From Ascaphus truei (taxonomy: Eukaryota; Chordata; Amphibia; Anura; Ascaphidae): a DNA stretch of 64,000 bases. Below the pieces are notes generated by a model. The model ran no database searches. It saw only the letters and a list, made by a program, of their open reading frames with translations, and was not told where the DNA came from. Each line of letters starts with the position of its first letter. The first letter of the stretch is position 1. This document shows positions 23,053 through 32,931 of the stretch, piece by piece. The translations under genes and the position numbers were made by a program. Location of the stretch: the NCBI GenBank assembly GCA_036426205.1, contig CM071570.1, positions 50,018,984 to 50,082,983 of the forward strand. Direction: 5' to 3'.

Positions 23053-23964
23053 TGGGGCTATGCACTAAGCAGTGAGCTTTTGCGTTCGAGTATGAAATTT
23101 TGACTCGCCTGTTATAAAATGAAGCCAAACGTAGGATTCATTAAGAAGTGAAGCCCATTTTGGTACGTGCGATCAAAAACATGCCCTATTATGCGATCTA
23201 GTTTTTTTCCCCTTTTAGGGCTATACATACATTCATACAGTGACAATCAATTTTATTGGTGTGCAAATGCTTGCTTGAATGTATTTTAAATGTGTTTTAG
23301 TACTTTGTTTTTTCTTTTCTAGTCTATTTATTTTGTGTTTTGATTTTGTATGCTGGCATTTCTGGTGGTGTTTTCAATGGATTATTTCAGGGTGGTATTT
23401 GGTGTTCGCTTTTTAATACCGGATTGTTTTTGGTATTTGGATTTTGACTGATGTTGTTTATTTGGAGCTTTCTTTTATTTATTGATGGTTTTGTTTTGGT
23501 GTTTTTAATTGTTAATTCTGGTGTTTAATTGGTATTTGCTTAATTGAATGGTGGTAATGTTGTTGTGTTCACTTTCTTATTGTTGTTTATTTGGTTATTG
23601 TTTTGAATGCATTGGATATTGTTTTTGATTGTTTATTTTTAGGTTGACCATTGGCTGACCTAGTGTTAAATCATGCCCATAATATATGGGCATGATGTAC
23701 CCACTGTGCCAGTCAATTGTTTTCTTGGCATTTGTTATGTGTTTAGTTTGCTATGTAATGTGTTTTATTTTGGGCCTGTTTTTTGTTTACTTAACCATTT
23801 ATTGCTTCATTCATCTTCCTCTGTAACGCATTGTAATCCTATTTGTGGAGGAGGTCCTCCCTCCTCGGCTTCTTGCCATCAAATGAGGCTGCACAGGCTT
23901 TTATAGGCCTGTGACGTCACATTTGAGTGCAAATGGTTCACACGCCATCTAATTGGCTGTAAAA

Positions 23965-23978
23965 ACCATGTGCCTTTT
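23965..23978. repeat. L1 target-site duplication, poly(A) side
   Basis: ACCATGTGCCTTTT matches exactly the copy at 32,548-32,561. The adjacent T-run is the L1 poly(A) tail read on the plus strand, so the exact inner boundary is ambiguous by a few bases. Confidence 0.88.
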
Positions 23979-24262
23979 TTTTTTTTTTTTTTTTAAATAT
24001 TTTTCCTTTATTGGTGTCGGACAGCAGATTGGTACATGTTACATACATTTATGAGCGACTCAACACAGGAATACAGCTTGATACATGTACAATGTTTGGG
24101 GGAGGTTGATGACACACAATAGTCCCTTTTCCAGTTTTCAGTGGTGAAAAAGAGGGGGGATGACGAAGGAGGGGTGGATAGTTGGGAACGACTTTGGACA
24201 AAGAGAGGGGAGGGGGGGGGAGGCAAAGATGGGGAGGACTTTGAGGGAAGGGGGGGTCGGTC

Positions 24263-26635
24263 CTATGGTCCTGTGATTGTGAAGGTCAGGGGGTCTGATC
24301 CTGGCCAAGGTTCCCATGTCGAATGGAATTGCGGCATTTTTTGCTTCAGCATTGCCGTTAATCTTTCCATAACCATGATTCCGTTTACCCTAGTGACAAC
24401 CGTTCTTCTGGATGGGGCTTTGATTTTCTTCCAGGCTGCTGCTATACAGCATCTGGCGGCCGTCAGAATCGCTGCCATGAGCCTGGTTATAGGGGGGGGA
24501 AGGTCATCGACTGGTTTTCCCAGCACATAGGTCAGAGGGTCTAGGGGTACCTCCACCTCCAGGGTCTCGGTCAGCAGGCCCTGGATCCGGGTCCAGAATT
24601 TTTGGATCTCCGGACATGTCCACCAAATGTGGGACATGTCCCCCCTTTGACCACATCCCCTCCAGCAATCGTCAGGAGTAGCTGGATAGATCTGGTTCAG
24701 TCTACTCGGGGTCAGGTACCAGTGGAATAATATTTTGTAAATATTTTCTTTTGTGATGGAACAAATTGAAGTTTTGGAAGCTGCCTCCCAGATATCCTCC
24801 CAGTCCTCTATGTCTATATTGGTGTTTAGTTCCTGGCTCCACCTTTTCATATATGCGTGGTTAGGGGAGGGTTGGGCCGCCTCTAGTGTTTTATATATCC
24901 CAGAGATGAGGCCTCTTTGGTACTCGCCTCTGAGGCAGAGGTTCTCAAATCTGGTGCACGACGGGAATTTTAAGCTAGGGGATAGAGTTCTCAAAAAATG
25001 GCGAATCTGTAGGTATTGGAATATAGGAAGATCAGGGGACGTTAGTTTGATTCTCAGTTCTCGGAGGGGCATGACCTCATCGCCTTCCAGCAAGTCCGCA
25101 ACCACTCTGATGTTTAGGCCTTGAAATTGGCTGAATTGGGGTCGGGAACAACCGGGTGGGAAATCCGGGTTCCCGAATAGAGGGGTCAATTGAGAGGGGG
25201 TTGAAGCTAGGCCATATTTCCCTTTGGTTTTCAACCATGTCGACCACGTGCATCTCATTGCTCCAAGGCTGAGTCTCGTGGGCCTCCTTCCCTTGTGGAC
25301 GTGAGTCCAAAGCAGGGCTGAGAGGGGGGTCGGGGACGCGTGGAATGTCTCTATTTCCAACCAACAATTGGAGGCCGGGGGGTTGTTCCAAACCACCGCC
25401 TGTCTCAGTTGTGCTGCCCGATAGTATCGGACCACGTCCGGCGCCCCCAGACCCCCTCTCGTCCTCGACGCCAAGAGTACCGACCGTGGGACCCTGGCTC
25501 TCCGTTGTTGCCAGATGAAGCGCAGTATATGGGACTGAATATTCCTTAAATCTGCTAATGGGACGGGGACAGGGAGGGTTTGAAAATAATAGAGCAGGCG
25601 GGGGAGGATATTCATTTTGGCGGATATTATCCTGCCAAACCATGATATTTGGTGGGTCTGCCAGGTCTCGAGATCTCTTAAGATCTGACGGAAAAGGGGA
25701 GGGTAGTTGGTTTGATATAATGAGCCATATGAGCTTGCTATTTTGACCCCTAAATACTTAATATGGGAACTATTCCATCTATACTTAAATTTCTTTTGTA
25801 GGGATGTCCATACGGGGTTCGGCAGTAATATATTGAGAGCCTCTGATTTGTCTGTGTTGACTTTGTAGTCTGAGAGGTGGCCAAATTGGTCTAACAGTTT
25901 TTCTAGGTTGGGGAGGGAAGTGAGGGGGTCTGATAGGGTAAGGATGATGTCGTCGGCAAACAGGGATATTTTATACTCCCTGTCTCCGACTAGGATTCCC
26001 TTTACGGATGGGTCTGTTCTAATTCTGGCGGCTAGGGGTTCTATAGACAGGGCGAAAAGTAAAGGGGAGAGGGGGCAACCTTGTCTAGTACCGTTGTGGA
26101 TTTTTATTGGATTGGATCGGCCACCCGGGAGTTTTAATATGGCCGTGGGGTTGGTATAGAGGGCTCGGACTCCTTCTAGGAACGGGCCTGAGAAGCCGAA
26201 CTGGCGCATTGTCTGGTCAAGGAAAGACCATTTGATCCGGTCAAAGGCCTTCTCCGCGTCGAGGCTGAGTATCAAGGCCTGGGACTTTTTGAGGTGCACG
26301 TGGTCTATAATGTCAATAATTTTGCGGGTGTTGTCAGAGGCCTGTCTTCCTGACACAAATCCCACCTGGTCTATATGAATTAGTCTCGGGAGAATAGGGT
26401 TCAGTCTGTTTGCTAGAATTTTGCTGAAAAGCTTGAGGTCAGTATTCAGTAGGGAAATGGGGCGGTAGCTGCCACATTGAAGTGGGTCCCTGCCCTCTTT
26501 ATGTATGATAGCCAAGTTGGCTGCCGACATAGTGCCTGGGATTTGTTCTCCTTGGAGAAATGAGTTAAACATTTCTAGGAGGTAGGGGGACAGGGATTTT
26601 GCTAATTTTTTTATAGTAACCGTTGGTAAAGCCAT
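24263..26635 (-). CDS. L1 ORF2 protein, part 2: reverse transcriptase and C-terminal Cys motif
   Basis: This is the downstream part of L1 ORF2. RT motifs in order are YRPISLLNTDLKLFSKILA (about residue 57), SLDAEKAFDRIKWSF (about 124), GTRQGCPLSPLLFALSIEPL (about 182) and the catalytic FADD at about 226-229. About 460 residues later comes the CWRGCGQRGDMSHIWWTC cysteine/histidine motif of L1 ORF2 C-termini. The Met at 26,635 is not a true start: homology runs upstream into the other frame (28,076-26,565). The change lies in a T7 run (A7 in sense) at 26,606-26,612; a length change there would explain it. Otherwise there are no stops across about 780 codons. The enzyme copies L1 RNA into a nicked target. 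Confidence 0.93.
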   Translation of the reverse strand: MALPTVTIKKLAKSLSPYLLEMFNSFLQGEQIPGTMSAANLAIIHKEGRDPLQCGSYRPISLLNTDLKLFSKILANRLNPILPRLIHIDQVGFVSGRQASDNTRKIIDIIDHVHLKKSQALILSLDAEKAFDRIKWSFLDQTMRQFGFSGPFLEGVRALYTNPTAILKLPGGRSNPIKIHNGTRQGCPLSPLLFALSIEPLAARIRTDPSVKGILVGDREYKISLFADDIILTLSDPLTSLPNLEKLLDQFGHLSDYKVNTDKSEALNILLPNPVWTSLQKKFKYRWNSSHIKYLGVKIASSYGSLYQTNYPPLFRQILRDLETWQTHQISWFGRIISAKMNILPRLLYYFQTLPVPVPLADLRNIQSHILRFIWQQRRARVPRSVLLASRTRGGLGAPDVVRYYRAAQLRQAVVWNNPPASNCWLEIETFHASPTPLSALLWTHVHKGRRPTRLSLGAMRCTWSTWLKTKGKYGLASTPSQLTPLFGNPDFPPGCSRPQFSQFQGLNIRVVADLLEGDEVMPLRELRIKLTSPDLPIFQYLQIRHFLRTLSPSLKFPSCTRFENLCLRGEYQRGLISGIYKTLEAAQPSPNHAYMKRWSQELNTNIDIEDWEDIWEAASKTSICSITKENIYKILFHWYLTPSRLNQIYPATPDDCWRGCGQRGDMSHIWWTCPEIQKFWTRIQGLLTETLEVEVPLDPLTYVLGKPVDDLPPPITRLMAAILTAARCCIAAAWKKIKAPSRRTVVTRVNGIMVMERLTAMLKQKMPQFHSTWEPWPGSDPLTFTITGP

Positions 26636-28076
26636 CCGGTCCTGGGGTCTTTGCTAATTTGAGTGAGGATATTGCTTTATCTAACTCTTCTTGGGTTATG
26701 CTCTGGTTTAAGAACTCAAGTTCTTCTTGTGAGAGGGAGGGGAGGTTGCATTGGGTTAGATAGTCGGTGGTGCTCTCATCATTGGGGTCTGACTGATTGA
26801 TGGGGTGGAGGTTGTAGAGGTCGGTATAGAACTCTGCAAATTCCCGGGCAATATCTTTCTCATTATATGAGATTTGACCACTTTTGGTTTTGATTTTTGT
26901 TATCTGGGTCTTTGTCTTAATGCCTCTTAGTTTTGAGGCCAAAAGTTTGTCCGCTTTGTTACCCCTATCATAGAACCGCTGTTTGGTCCATTTCAGGGCT
27001 CTCTCTACCTCGTCAAGTTGGAGTATTTTTAGGTCGGATCTCGCTTTCTCAAGGGTTCTAAACACCTTTCTCGATTGGGATTGTTTATGCAGTTGCTCTA
27101 ACTTTATGATTTTTTCGGTTAGTTCTTTCTGGGCTTTCTGTTTAATTTTTTTCCTATAGGAGGCTAGCGATATGTGTTCCCCTCTTATAGTGGCTTTGTG
27201 GGCTTCCCAGAGCATTGCTGCTGCCGGGACCGAGCCTTTGTTTAACTGGAAAAAGGTGTGCAGTTTTTGTTTAATTGTCTTGATCACTTGTGGGTCGTTG
27301 AGAAGCGAGTCACTGAGTTTCCAGGAATATACTGTTGTTTTGACGAAGGGTAGAGAGAGGGTGAGTATGATAGGGGCATGGTCAGACCAGGTTATTGGGC
27401 CTATGTCGGAATGGGAGGATGCCTGGAGTACATTGTTGGTGCCCAGAAAGTAATCGATCCGCGAGTAAGACTGATGGGGGGTTGAGTAGAAGGAATAGTC
27501 CCTCTGGCCCACATGCTGGGTCTGCCAAATGTCTGTCAGCGAATACTCTCTGATAGTGTTCTGGAACTTTTGGGCCTTTTTCTGCAGTTGGCTAGAGTAT
27601 GGGGTCGCTGTCTGCCCTGATCTATCTTGGTCCGGGTCAAGGACCATATTTGCGTCACCGACGAGGAGGAGGGAGGAAAGCGTCGAGTGGTCAAGGGTAC
27701 TAAGAAGGTTCTGGAGGAATTGGTTCTGTTTTGCGTTCGGGGCGTAGATGTTGAGAATGGCTATGGGGGAGCCTGACAGTGTGCCTTTGAGGAGTATATA
27801 TCGTCCCTCTGGGTCTTTGGTTACCTGTGTAAGGGCAAATGGGGTGTTGTTTTTAATCAGAATAGCCACCCCTCTTTTTTTGTTGGGGGAGGATGCAAAG
27901 AATGCTTGGGGATATGTATGCTTAAATGTGTTAGGAGGGTCAGCAGTGTTGAAATGGGTTTCTTGGATACATATTATATCTCCTTTGGTTTTTTTAAATT
28001 CTTGGAGGGCTAGTTTGCGTTTGCGTGTTGAGTTAAGTCCCTTAACATTCAGGGATATGATCTTTATTGACGCCAT
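26565..28076 (-). CDS. L1 ORF2 protein, part 1: APE-type endonuclease and linker
   Basis: The start is taken at 28,076 (MASIKIISLNVKGLN) because the conserved endonuclease begins there; the frame stays open upstream only through C-rich repeat. Apurinic-endonuclease-like motifs are SLNVKGLN (Asn 10), CIQETHF (Glu 39), NIYAPN, the GDANM box (Asp 141, Asn 143), SRIDYF and WSDHAPI (Ser-Asp-His 231-233), all catalytic positions intact. The linker ends with the L1-typical KTPGPDGFTNGYYKK at about residue 495, after which the frame is lost in an A7 run and continues in the 24,263-26,635 frame. The nuclease nicks target DNA at T-rich sites to prime reverse transcription. Confidence 0.92.
   Translation of the reverse strand: MASIKIISLNVKGLNSTRKRKLALQEFKKTKGDIICIQETHFNTADPPNTFKHTYPQAFFASSPNKKRGVAILIKNNTPFALTQVTKDPEGRYILLKGTLSGSPIAILNIYAPNAKQNQFLQNLLSTLDHSTLSSLLLVGDANMVLDPDQDRSGQTATPYSSQLQKKAQKFQNTIREYSLTDIWQTQHVGQRDYSFYSTPHQSYSRIDYFLGTNNVLQASSHSDIGPITWSDHAPIILTLSLPFVKTTVYSWKLSDSLLNDPQVIKTIKQKLHTFFQLNKGSVPAAAMLWEAHKATIRGEHISLASYRKKIKQKAQKELTEKIIKLEQLHKQSQSRKVFRTLEKARSDLKILQLDEVERALKWTKQRFYDRGNKADKLLASKLRGIKTKTQITKIKTKSGQISYNEKDIAREFAEFYTDLYNLHPINQSDPNDESTTDYLTQCNLPSLSQEELEFLNQSITQEELDKAISSLKLAKTPGPDGFTNGYYKKISKIPVPLPPRNV
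26606..26612 (-). other. Frameshifting homopolymer in L1 ORF2
   Basis: The T7 run (A7 in sense) lies exactly where the protein similarity passes from one frame to the other. It is the only inactivating change I see in ORF2. A sequencing or assembly error at a homopolymer is a real alternative. Confidence 0.75.
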
Positions 28077-31000
28077 TAATGGGGAAGGGGGGGTCTCGGG
28101 GTTAAACCCTTGTCCCTGAGGTATTCCCATGTCAGGGTCGGCTTGGGCCTTGTTGTGAGTATGCGGGGGGGGGTTTCTGTTGTGCCATAGGTAGGTGGTG
28201 GGTAGGGGAGGGGGGGGGAGGGGAAGGGTGGAGTAAGAGGGGAATGGGGGGGGGGGGGGCGACACAATAGGGCAAGAAAGAAGGTGGGCTGTCCTGGAGC
28301 CCGAAAAAGATTCCTCTTGACATTCTGGTGTCAAGGGGGGGGGGTACAAAAGACCCCTGGGAGAACTTTCGGGGCGTCACTCACAGATCGGAGCCAGGAA
28401 GCCGGGTCCGGCGCCCTCACTAGGTTGCGGGCAGAGAGGGGGGGGAGGGGGGGGGAACTTAACATATACGTAGTCCGCATGAGGTTTACACATTGCTCTC
28501 GGGAGGAGTACTTTTCCTAGACTGAATCTTCGCCTAAACTTTATGGTCATTGTCTATACAATCAGTATTGGCACATCTATTCATACATAGTGAGACAGGT
28601 TGGTCAGACATAGTAGACTTTGCCCGGGGGGAGAGGAGAGGGGTGGTGGGGGGGGCAGGTAGTGGGGGGGGGTGTTGGTGGAGAGGTGTAGAAGGGATGA
28701 GGTTTCTGGGAGAGAGGAGGGGGGAGGAGGGGGGGGGGCAGCAGGAGAGGGTGGGGGAGGCGGGAGGAGGGGGGGGAGGGGGGGGGAGAGATGGGGGGGG
28801 GAGGGGGGCTTGACTTTTCTCTTGCCAATGAGAGGGGGGGGAGGGGCTGGGGAGCGGGGGGGGGAGGGGGGAGGTAGGCGGGTGAGTGAGGGGGGTGAGG
28901 GAGGGCCAAGGTGGGGGGGGGGAGATAAAGGCGGGGGGGGTGTGGGAGGAGACCGATGAGAGGGGGGGAGAGAGAGAGGGAGGGGGGAGGAGAGGGGTGG
29001 GCGCTGTCTGAGGATGAGAGGGGGGGGAGGGAGAGGGAGGGGGAGGGGGAGGGGGGAGGGGGGAGGGAGGGGTGGGGGGGAGGGGGGGGAGAGGGGGGGG
29101 GAGGGGGGGGGGAGGGGGGGGGGGAGGGGGGGGGATTTGGAGGGGGGGAACTCACATATACATAGTGTCCACCTGTGGTTACATATTACTCTCGGGGGGT
29201 TACTTTTCCCTAGAGTGAATCTTCACCTAAACTTTATGATCATTTTCTATACATTCAGTATTGGCGTATATATTCCTACAGAGTAAAACAGCTTGGTCAG
29301 ATCTAATATCTTAGCTCTGGGGGGAGAGGGAAGGGATGAGGGTAGGTGGGGGGATGAGGGGGGGGAGGGAGGGGTGGGGGTAGGTGAGGGGATGAGGGGG
29401 AGGAGGTTGGGAGGGGTGGGGGGGGGAGGGAGAAGGGGGGGGGAATAAGAGGGGGGGAGCACAATATTTACATCATCAGCATAAAATTGAAACATTGCCT
29501 TCTGGGGGAGATCTTTTCCCCAGTCATGATATCGCATATCGCTTGTGGGTGTCCTTTATACATTCAATATTGGAGTATGTCTCAACACGGAGTGAGACAG
29601 GTTGGTCAAACACATCCAGCATGGGGAGGGGAGGGGGGAGGGGGGGGAGAGAAGGGGAGGGGGGGGGGAGGGGGGGGGGGAGAGGAGGAGAGGGGAGGGA
29701 GGGAGGGCGAGGAGGGAGGGGAAGGGGAGGGAGCGGGATCTTGGGCGGGGGGGGGGGGGGGGGAACTCGACATATACATCGTCCACCTGTGGTTTACATA
29801 TTACTCTCGGGGGAGTACTTTTCCCTAGAGTGAATCTTCACCTAAACTTTATGATCATTTTCTATACATTCAGTATTGGCGTATATATTCCTACAGAGTA
29901 AAACAGCTTGGTCAGATCTAATATCTTAGCTCTGGGGGGAGAGGGAAGGGAGGGGGTAGGTGGGGGGATGAGGGGGAGGAGGTTGGGAGGGGTGGGGGGG
30001 GGAGGGGGGGAGGGGGAGGGAGAAGGGGGGGGGAAGGGGAATAAGAGGGGGGGAGCACAATATTTACATCATCAGCATAAAATTGAAACATTGCCTTCTG
30101 GGGGAGATCTTTTCCCCAGTCATGATATCGCATACCGCTTGTGGGTGTCCTTTATACAGTCAATATTGGAGTATGTCTCAACACGGAGTGAGACAGGTTG
30201 GTCAAACACTACCAGTGGGGAGGGAGGGGGGGAGGGGGGGGGAGGGGGGGGAGAGGGAGGGGGGAGGGGGGGAGAGAAGGGGAGGGGAGAGGAGAGGAGA
30301 GGAAGAGGGGGAGGGGGGAGGGAAGGAGGGAAGGGGGGTGGGGAGGGTGGGGGGGAGTGGGGGGGGCTGGGGGGGGGGGATAGGGGGGGGGGGAAGGGGG
30401 AGGAGGGGTGCATTTTATTACAACATCCATCATTATTTGGGGGGGCACTCCTAAGGGGAGCTCCCTCTTATGGGCTCTGGGCATGCTCCGTTCATACAAA
30501 ACCTGCTTGTTGTGAGTAGGGGGGGGGGGGCGGGGGTCACCCGCAGCAGTCTTTGGTGCTTGAGTTTGTCAGAGAGTCCCGGGTCTCTGGCCCGGAGCTG
30601 GTCTCCTCTGGGTGGGGTTAGTGGCGGGTTCTCATCTCGCGAGGGCGTGGAGAACGAGACATACGGAGTAGCGCGGATGCTGATCCCCGTCCCTGGAGCT
30701 CGGATCCTAGCGGGCGTTGTCCCTTGGTTCCTGCGGCCTCGGCGGGAACACAGGGGTGAGTAGGTTGGTTACTCTGGTTAACAAGCGGGGGGGGGGGGGG
30801 TGAAGGAGAGGGACCGTAGTGGGGAGGGGTGGAGGAGGGGGGGGAGGAGAGGGGAGGGGAGAGAGGGGGGGGGTCCGGCAAGAGTCTCTGGAAGGAAGGT
30901 CTGTTAGAGGGCGTCTTGGTTCTCGGCCACGGGGTCGGGCCTCCTCCGCTGGGGCCGTGCTGTTATCTGCTCATTGAGATCGCGCGAGAGGGGCCCTGGT

Positions 31001-31409
31001 GGACTTGCAGGGGAGGCGCAGGTACTGAGTCTCGCCGGTGCCTGGAATTGTGGGAGCGAGCATGAAAGAGGTGAGGGAGGGGGGGGGATGACGGGCGGGG
31101 GGGGGCGGGGGGATGTAGGGACGAGGGAGGAGAGTGGGGTGGGGGGGGAGAGGAGGGTGTGGGGGGGGGGGGGAGGGGTGGGGGGGGGGGGCGGGGGGAG
31201 GGTGTGGGGGGGGGGAGAGAGGGTGTGGGGGGGGGGGGGGGTTTGCAAGTAGCTGTGTCAGGGCCTGTAGGGTCTCCGTGCCTTTCACATCTTGGGGGAT
31301 TTTGGCGGCAGGCGCTGCTTCAATCCTCCAGGGCCTCTAGAGTTGTGGGTGTGTCTGTGAGGGAGACTTGCGAGTTTCTGAGTCCCACTAGGCAGCAGGG
31401 ACATCTGGT
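28077..31409 (-). repeat. L1 inter-ORF spacer: C-rich (sense) tandem repeat region
   Basis: About 3.3 kb between ORF1 and ORF2, dominated on the plus strand by GGGGAGG/GGGGGG tracts (for example 28,620-29,150, 29,620-29,765, 30,215-30,410, 31,075-31,240), thus C-rich in L1 sense. Interspersed are related islands of about 170 bp beginning near 28,455, 29,148, 29,455, 29,763 and 30,053, so most of the region is a roughly 300-bp tandem repeat; the pairs at 29,148+29,455 and 29,763+30,053 form a recent higher-order duplication. Glycine-, arginine- and proline-rich frames crossing it are repeat artefacts. The plus strand has very high G-quadruplex potential. Confidence 0.88.
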
Positions 31410-32402
31410 TCACGGGGCCGTTTGATAGCCAGTCTCTCCGATGCTCGGGGGGTTTCTTGGGGGCCGTCTCTGGACGCTGGCCGTCTGTGAGGGGGCGCGT
31501 TTGTTCTTCGGTGGGGGGAGTGGGATCCCTAGAGCTTTTAGGAAGTCCTTTGAGTCCTCAGGTGTGGATATTGTATAATGGCGGCCATTGCGGAGCACCA
31601 CCAATTTGAAGGGGAACCCCCAGCGGTATTTAACCCCTTGGTCTCTGAGGTAGGTGGTGAGTGGGCGCATCGCGTTTCTCTTGTTGATAGTTAGTTGGGA
31701 GAGATCATTAAATAGTTGGATCTGTACGCCGTCCATTGATACTGAACGCAGATCCCTGGCGGCCATCATGATGCGCTCCTTTGCAGAGTATGCGTGCATT
31801 CTAAGCACCACATCTCTGTGACGGTTGGGGTCTGCTGACTTTGGGCCTAGGGCTCTGTGAGCTCGGTCAGTGTGTAAATCATGGTCTGATAAGTCGGGGA
31901 CAAGCTGTAGGAAGAGCCTGCGGAGGTAAGGTTGTAGTTCCTCATGTGTGATGTCCTCAGGCATATTTTTAAGGCGGATATTCTGCCTTCTTTCCCTGTT
32001 TTCAAGATCCTCTAATTTGTTCTGTAAGTCGCGGATCGCATCCCCGCATCTCAGGACTTCCTCGTGGGTCTCAGCTTGCTCGTTTGATATTCCCTCCACT
32101 TTGCTCTCTAAGTCTTCTGTTCGCTCCGTTAGCGCTCCTATTTCGGCGCGTATGGTCTGGAGGGCTTTTTCGGTGTCTTCTTGGACCCCTCTTCTCATTT
32201 TGGTGACGAGAGCGTCAAAAAATTCTTTATTTAGAACGGGGGGGTCCTCATCAGCCGGGCTCTGTCGGCCGCTTGGCGCCTCGTGCTCCGGATCTCCCTC
32301 GGCGCCATCTTGCCCATCAGGGCTGATACCAGCCAGGCGCTGTGCCGGGGGGAAAAACTTGGTTACCGGGTACTGATTTTTCTTTTGAGATTTCCCTGTC
32401 AT
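31410..32402 (-). CDS. L1 ORF1 protein (RNA-binding coiled-coil chaperone)
   Basis: A 330-residue protein with the L1 ORF1 (Transposase_22-like) layout. It has an acidic, proline-rich N-terminus, a heptad-rich coiled coil at about residues 60-138, then RRQNIRLKNMPEDI opening the RRM-like domain (about 139-215), TDRAHRALGPK, and a C-terminal domain with INKRNAMRPLTTYLRDQGVK and WGFPFKLVV up to about 292. ORF1 proteins trimerise through the coiled coil and coat L1 RNA. The start at 32,402 is the first Met of an uninterrupted frame, about 145 bases from the element's 5' end. It is full length and intact, which supports recent activity. It lies 3.3 kb upstream of ORF2. Confidence 0.93.
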   Translation of the reverse strand: MTGKSQKKNQYPVTKFFPPAQRLAGISPDGQDGAEGDPEHEAPSGRQSPADEDPPVLNKEFFDALVTKMRRGVQEDTEKALQTIRAEIGALTERTEDLESKVEGISNEQAETHEEVLRCGDAIRDLQNKLEDLENRERRQNIRLKNMPEDITHEELQPYLRRLFLQLVPDLSDHDLHTDRAHRALGPKSADPNRHRDVVLRMHAYSAKERIMMAARDLRSVSMDGVQIQLFNDLSQLTINKRNAMRPLTTYLRDQGVKYRWGFPFKLVVLRNGRHYTISTPEDSKDFLKALGIPLPPPKNKRAPSQTASVQRRPPRNPPSIGETGYQTAP

Positions 32403-32547
32403 CTCAGCAGTGTTAGGGGTTGGTCTGGAGTCTAAATTCGGGGGGTTTGGGGTGGGGGAAAAGCTTATTCTAATAGCTTTATCTGTGAGGGCGCCAGGAG
32501 CTCTCTCACTAGCAGACCATCGGCTGTGACGTCACCGGAAGTTCGTC
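32403..32547 (-). promoter_or_regulatory. L1 5' UTR / internal promoter region
   Basis: Only about 145 bases separate the element's 5' end from ORF1. The piece carries a perfect palindromic CRE, TGACGTCA (32,527-32,534), directly followed by an ETS-like CCGGAAGT (32,535-32,542). Such sites close to the start are compatible with a TATA-less internal promoter. Promoter function is an inference. Confidence 0.5.
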
Positions 32548-32561
32548 ACCATGTGCCTTTT
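32548..32561. repeat. L1 target-site duplication, 5' side
   Basis: ACCATGTGCCTTTT, identical to 23,965-23,978. Confidence 0.9.
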
Positions 32562-32931
32562 AATTTGTGACATCATGTAAAGGGAGTGAAGCCAGCAAAT
32601 CAGAATGGCTGTGCTTCCTTTCCCTTTATCATGACGTCACAAAAAGCAACATGGCTGCAGTCACATGGTACTTCAGCCAATCCGATTACAGTGCGATTCA
32701 CTTATCACTGCTTTGTGAATTGCGCTGACTGGCAAAAAATGGCGGGTTTGCCGTTTTTGGCCTGATCGGACAACTTTATTTTCACTGACTTTTTTTTGGT
32801 GGAAAAAAAGCCTTTTAAGAGCGATACTGCAATGTTATCAATGCTTTGTGAATCACGCAGCAGGCAGTATCGCTCTTAAAAGCCATTTATCGCAATTAAA
32901 AGCAGTTATCAATGCTTAGTGCATAGCCCCC

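Larger units (their letters stand above)
23979..32547 (-). mobile_element. Full-length L1-clade LINE, minus strand
   Basis: The element reads right to left: 5' end at about 32,547, a short 5' UTR of about 145 bases, ORF1 (32,402-31,410), a very long C-rich spacer, ORF2 (28,076-24,263 with one frameshift), a 3' UTR with AATAAA (24,007-24,012 on the complement) and a poly(A) tail. It is bounded by an exact 14-bp target duplication (23,965-23,978 and 32,548-32,561). Exact duplications, a full-length 5' end and almost open reading frames point to a young insertion. The inter-ORF spacer of 3.3 kb is far longer than the tens of bases seen in mammalian L1. Confidence 0.93.
23054..32931. mobile_element. 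DNA transposon with GGGGCTATGCACTAAGCA ends, itself split by an L1
   Basis: The left end GGGGCTATGCACTAAGCAGT is the inverted repeat of the right end TGCTTAGTGCATAGCCCC. Without the L1 and one target copy, the element is about 1.3 kb. The part next to the right end (32,780-32,931) matches the interior of the complete 230-bp relative at 55,675-55,904. The interior has GTGACGTCAC, GTGACATCATG and GTTTT-rich stretches but no transposase. The ends lie inside a reverse-transcriptase gene whose two halves are in frame order on either side. The target duplication is not resolved, so the superfamily stays open (Harbinger-like is possible). Confidence 0.78.

Noticed and set aside
24141..26159. Plus-strand ORFs over the L1
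   Set aside because: Shadows of L1 ORF2, which is coding on the minus strand with clear RT motifs.
28550..31425. Many Gly/Arg- and Pro/Ser-rich ORFs
   Set aside because: They follow the G-rich tandem spacer of the L1; any frame through such sequence stays open.
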